DNA from: Onstottus_B arcticum
Lineage (GTDB): Bacteria > Acidobacteriota > Blastocatellia > UBA7656
Assembly: GCA_038040485.1 (NCBI GenBank)
Contig: JBBPIE010000002.1
Coordinates: forward strand, 62,001 to 126,000
Length of the DNA stretch: 64,000 nt
Direction: 5' to 3'
The notes under the pieces were generated by a model. It was given only the letters and a program-made list of their open reading frames with translations, did not search any database and was not told the origin of the DNA. Below, one piece after another: positions 61,382 through 64,000 of this stretch (positions are counted from its first letter, which is position 1; each line of letters opens with the position of its first letter). The position numbers and the translations under genes were made by a program.

Positions 61382-62758
61382 TCAGATGCTCGAGGTGAGC
61401 TGGCACAACCCAGATAGCTCTTGTTGAGTATCTAGCAAGCCTAAATCCGGCGAGCCTGCCGGAGAGCAGTTCAATCTGTTAGGCGTCGCGTGCCGGACTA
61501 TGACGCGATGAATGCCCACGCAGAGTTCGCCTTTTACAAGAACCACCTGGTTCCCGCGAGTGTGCCCTTGCACGAAGCCATCTTCTTCAGCCCGGCCCTT
61601 GATCAACACTTCAACCTCGCGCCCGATCCATTGCCGGTTTCGCTCAAGCGAGACTTCCTTCGACAACTCGATAAGCCGCGACAATCGCTCGATCTTTACC
61701 GGGCGAGGCACGTCTTCGAAATGAATCGCAGCCGGCGTCCCTTCGCGCTCCGAGTAGATGAACATATAAGCCAGGTCGTATCCGACTTCGCGGTAAAGCG
61801 AAAGCGTCTCGTCGAAGTCTTCCTCGGTCTCTCCTGGGAAGCCCGCGATTATGTCGGTCGAGATCGTCGCGTCGGGTAGCATCTCTCTCAGTTTCTGAAT
61901 GCGACCGAGATAGAACTCGCGAGTGTATTCGCGCGCCATGCGCTTCAACACCCGGTTCGAGCCCGACTGCACCGGAAGATGAATGTAGCGGCAGACCGCC
62001 GGCGTGTCCGCGATGGCTTCGATGATCTCGTCGTCGAAGTTCACCGGATGCGAGGTGACGAATCGCACGCGGGGTATCCCGACGCGTCCCACCATTCTCA
62101 GCAGCTCGGCAAACGAAGGATAACCCGGCATCAACGGTCGGCGCTCGCCGGTGCCTGGCGCCATCCCGTACGAGTTCACATTCTGTCCGAGCAGCGTCAC
62201 TTCCCGGACTCCTGACTCCTTGAGCGCTCGGGCTTCATTGAGTATGTCGTCGACTGGGCGTGAAACTTCGGGACCGCGAGTCGCCGGCACGATGCAGTAA
62301 GTGCACCGGTGATTGCAGCCGCGCATGATCGTCAGGTGAGCGGTCGCTGCCCCAACCGGCGGAGGCGGCGTGTAAAACTGAAGCTCGCGTTTGAACTCGA
62401 AGGATTGGAACTTGCCGCGCTGAATTGCGGGAACGATTTCGGTGATCGCGCCGGGCCCGAGCATTATGTCCACGCCCAGCCGCTTGCCCATACGCTGTCC
62501 TTCCGGAAGTTGCGCTAGACAGCCCATTAGTCCCACGGTCAAGCCACGCCGGCGCCGCTTCTCCTTTCGAAGCTCGCCTAAAAGAGTCTGAGCCTTCTCG
62601 ACGGGTTTGCCTCGAACGGCGCAGGTGTTGACGAGCACCAGATCGGCTTCCCGGAAGTCGTCGACAAAGGAGTAACCCGCGCCCGCCAGCTCAGACTGGA
62701 TTGCGTGAGTGTCGTACTCGTTCATCTGACACCCGAATGTGACGACGTGCGCTCGCAT
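61382..62758 (-). CDS. miaB: tRNA-2-methylthio-N6-dimethylallyladenosine synthase MiaB
   Basis: MiaB adds a methylthio group to i6A37 of tRNA using two 4Fe4S clusters. The 458-aa product has an UPF0004 domain with cysteines in VVTFGCQMNEYDTH, LVNTCAVRGK and MGCLAQ. The radical SAM motif CNHRCTYCIVPATRG (CxxxCxxC) and a TRAM domain near ERNRQWIGREVEVL follow. The last 35 residues (NRLNCSPAGSPDLG...) are a variable tail. It lies 18 nt after the BrnA-like gene; no operon partner is evident. Confidence 0.94.
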   Translation of the reverse strand: MRAHVVTFGCQMNEYDTHAIQSELAGAGYSFVDDFREADLVLVNTCAVRGKPVEKAQTLLGELRKEKRRRRGLTVGLMGCLAQLPEGQRMGKRLGVDIMLGPGAITEIVPAIQRGKFQSFEFKRELQFYTPPPPVGAATAHLTIMRGCNHRCTYCIVPATRGPEVSRPVDDILNEARALKESGVREVTLLGQNVNSYGMAPGTGERRPLMPGYPSFAELLRMVGRVGIPRVRFVTSHPVNFDDEIIEAIADTPAVCRYIHLPVQSGSNRVLKRMAREYTREFYLGRIQKLREMLPDATISTDIIAGFPGETEEDFDETLSLYREVGYDLAYMFIYSEREGTPAAIHFEDVPRPVKIERLSRLIELSKEVSLERNRQWIGREVEVLIKGRAEEDGFVQGHTRGNQVVLVKGELCVGIHRVIVRHATPNRLNCSPAGSPDLGLLDTQQELSGLCQLTSSI

Positions 62759-62776
62759 TAGAAATCCATATCGTAT

Positions 62777-63130
62777 TTAAGCTTTCGCTGCTCGAGCCGC
62801 GCCATTCCGAGAGCGCGCAGGCTTTTTTGCGGAAGGCTTTCGCGCCGCTTGTTTGTGTTTTCGTGCGGAACGTCTTCGATGGTCGGAGACTTTCTCCTGG
62901 AGCCAGACGTTTATCAGGGTTTCAGTCTTCAACCCCTGTCGCCGGGCGATTTTCGTCACCTCCTCCAATACTTCATGCACGACACGCACTTCGTGCACGC
63001 TACTCTTCAAGTCCACGTCGAAGTGCACCGGTATCATGTACTCTTCATAGTCGGTCGAGTCGTGAGTGTCCCAAAACTCTCCTGCCTCTTCGAGGCTATT
63101 GAAGTGGTCTGGCAACGGGTCTATCTTCAT
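62777..63130 (-). CDS. BrnA/CopG-type antitoxin
   Basis: A 117-aa protein. The start PDHFNSLEEAGEFWDTHDSTDY is typical of CopG-like antitoxins of the BrnA type, and a ribbon-helix segment follows (LKTETLINVWLQEKV). The C-terminal 35 residues are Lys/Ala/Arg-rich (RRRSARKHKQAARKPSAKKP), an unusual DNA-binding-like extension. It follows the BrnT-like gene by 2 nt, the reverse order being rarer; normally the toxin comes first, as here. It would repress the pair and bind the toxin. Confidence 0.72.
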   Translation of the reverse strand: MKIDPLPDHFNSLEEAGEFWDTHDSTDYEEYMIPVHFDVDLKSSVHEVRVVHEVLEEVTKIARRQGLKTETLINVWLQEKVSDHRRRSARKHKQAARKPSAKKPARSRNGAARAAKA

Positions 63131-63132
63131 TC

Positions 63133-63372
63133 TTACTTTTTCCCATACCTTCTCCGCTCTCTGCGTGTCATGTCGCGAGCCGAGATAACTAATGCAAGCC
63201 CGCCTCGTTTGTGAATAAACAACACGGTCAAGTACCTTCCTGCGTCAGTTCGTCCAAGCGCTCGATAGAGATTCTGGCCCGTCACCTCACCTTTTGCAAT
63301 GAAGTTGAATCGAGGGTTGTTGCCAAAGACCTCTTCGACTTCATCTTTCGACACGTGGTGCTTCTGCTCCAC
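63133..63372 (-). CDS. BrnT-like toxin, 5' end possibly frameshifted
   Basis: The frame VEQKHHVSKDEVEEVF...LGRTDAGRYLTVLFIHKRGG...ISARDMTRRERRRYGKK is of the BrnT-like ribonuclease type (RxxGRT-GRY, ISARDMTxxERRRY). From GTG 63372 it gives 79 aa, but the N-terminal strand would be missing. If one A is dropped from the A6 tract (complement of 63388-63393), ATG 63397 joins in frame and yields MEKQFIEKVEQKHHV, the natural length. So either a frameshift or sequencing error has split the start, or translation starts at a later codon. Immediately upstream lies the REP array. Confidence 0.55.
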   Translation of the reverse strand: MEQKHHVSKDEVEEVFGNNPRFNFIAKGEVTGQNLYRALGRTDAGRYLTVLFIHKRGGLALVISARDMTRRERRRYGKK

Positions 63373-63416
63373 CTTCTCGATAAACTGTTTTTTCCATAAG
63401 CACTCGACTCGATTCA

Positions 63417-63680
63417 GAATCCCACCCACGGAAGTGGGTGGATCGTTCAAGCCCTGCCTACGAGCGCAGGGCCCTGACATGGCTCTCCAAATCCCACCCA
63501 CGGAAGTGGGTGGATCGTTCAACGCCCTGCCTACGAGCGCAAAGCCCTGACCTGGCTCTCCAAATCCCACCCACGGAAGTGGGTGGATCGTTCAACGCCC
63601 TGCCTACGAGCGCAAAGCCCTGACCTGGCTCTCCAAATCCCACCCACGGAAGTGGGTGGATCGTTCAACGCCCTGCCTAC
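63417..63680. repeat. 73-bp tandem REP-type array, about 3.6 copies
   Basis: Units start at 63417, 63489, 63562 and 63635 (steps 72, 73, 73). Each contains the palindrome CCACCCACGGAAGTGGGTGG, an 8-bp stem with GGAA loop, followed by GATCGTTCAA. The last copy is cut off where it meets the transposase gene's end, whose stop codon lies within it. GTAG, typical of REP feet, is present on the minus strand. On the minus strand the units read as the recurrent DPPTSVGG peptide. There are no spacers, so this is not CRISPR. Confidence 0.92.
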
Positions 63681-64000
63681 ACGGCGTCGCTGCTCAAGAA
63701 CGACTTCACCAGCGCCGTCGTGACTTTCCCGCTGGTGCCGGTGTAGGCCGATGCTTGCCAAAGCTGACTCACCCCGGCTTGCACCAACAACTGAGGACAA
63801 TGCACGCCAAACCAATGTTGACCATTATTCATCAACGCCAACACACAAGTCTCGATACTAATCTTCGGCACAATCCGCACCAGCAGGTGAATGTGGTCTG
63901 GCAACACGGTCGCGCGATCAATAGCGAAGCCTTTCTGTGTCGCGACGCGTTCCCAGTATTCAATCAGCTCTTCTCCGATGCGTGACCCAAAGATTCCTCG
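63677..64000 (-). mobile_element. Y1 HUH transposase (IS200/REP type), N-terminus off the window
   Basis: The frame runs from the window edge (in frame, no start) to TAG 63677-63679. It contains EYWERVATQKGF, then the HUH motif LPDHIHLLVRIVPK (H-I-H), a helix (LALMNNGQHWFG) and LWQASAYTGTSGKVTTALVK, matching IS200-type TnpA. In the family the end is x(K/R)xYIxxQ, with the nucleophilic Tyr; here the aligned residue is Phe (VKSFLSSD). The array of 73-bp palindromes touches its 3' end, as expected for a REP-associated transposase. It is partial here, and possibly inactive if the Tyr is really lost. Confidence 0.75.

Noticed and set aside
63417..63680. Regular repeats resembling a CRISPR array
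   Set aside because: The 73-bp units are contiguous and nearly identical with no unique spacers and no cas genes; they fit REP units.
63458..63815. Minus-strand frames with recurrent DPPTSVGG peptides
   Set aside because: They are read-throughs of REP units and lack start signals or domain features.

Overview
The window is a moderately GC-rich chromosomal segment of a diderm bacterium, most likely an Acidobacteriota (Blastocatellia-like) lineage. The evidence is the density of outer-membrane biogenesis genes (bamA, two ompH/skp, lpxD-fabZ-lpxA-lpxI, a fused lptF-lptG, lolC/E-lolD, lgt-lspA) together with families typical of that phylum: four secreted VWFA-related proteins, DUF2934, DUF4388, secreted proteins with carboxypeptidase-regulatory-like repeats, and a large RHS/YD-repeat protein. 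The taxonomic call is an inference from gene families, not from a marker search.

Layout. 1-2.9 kb: 3' part missing from a secreted protein resembling the copper amine oxidase fold, an interrupted small ORF and two unknown helical proteins. 2.9-13.9 kb (+): lysS, lolC/E, lolD, clpC, bamA, ompH, ompH, closed by an intrinsic terminator. 14-19.2 kb (-): DUF4388, lpxI, ornithine-cyclodeaminase-like, lpxA, fabZ, a DUF433 gene inside the operon, and lpxD. 19.6-26.4 kb (+): RHS polymorphic-toxin-like island with a zincin-like tip, two related exported proteins and an orphan toxin tip. 26.8-33.3 kb: a VWFA protein, DUF2934, and the glycine cleavage operon gcvT-gcvH-gcvPA-(55-aa membrane protein)-gcvPB. 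33.7-38.2 kb (+): Cys-rich exported peptide, TlpA-like thioredoxin, two carboxypeptidase-regulatory-like proteins. 38.3-50.4 kb: lptFG fusion, NUDIX, HU, membrane-anchored nuclease, M15 and M20 peptidases, serS, mazEF, pgeF, DUF1080. 50.6-63.1 kb (-): three VWFA proteins, rluD, lgt, lspA, a broken VapBC-like pair, ileS, two envelope/stress small proteins, miaB, and a BrnTA-like pair. 63.4-64 kb: a 73-bp REP-type tandem array abutting a Y1 (IS200/REP) transposase that runs off the end.

Two signals stand out. First, the RHS island: the C-terminal tip of the 1836-aa RHS protein ends in a HELLH zinc-protease-like motif. It is followed by a secreted protein, then an orphan tip fragment with HEMMH, then a homologue of the first secreted protein that overlaps the orphan tip by ATGA. 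This looks like a toxin/immunity cassette with an older displaced copy. Second, a family of heptanucleotide repeat arrays sits in short gaps between neighbouring genes at four loci. Each consists of two inverted arms around a short spacer, often with equal unit numbers (12+12, 4+4, 4+4, and 24+4). A fifth array lies inside ileS in frame, and a sixth degenerate one lies upstream of bamA. The arrays reach into stop codons (lysS, a VWFA gene) and to within a few bases of start codons.

Several toxin-antitoxin-like genes, intact or decayed (DUF433, MazEF, VapBC remnant, BrnTA), are scattered between housekeeping genes. No rRNA, tRNA or CRISPR array was recognised.
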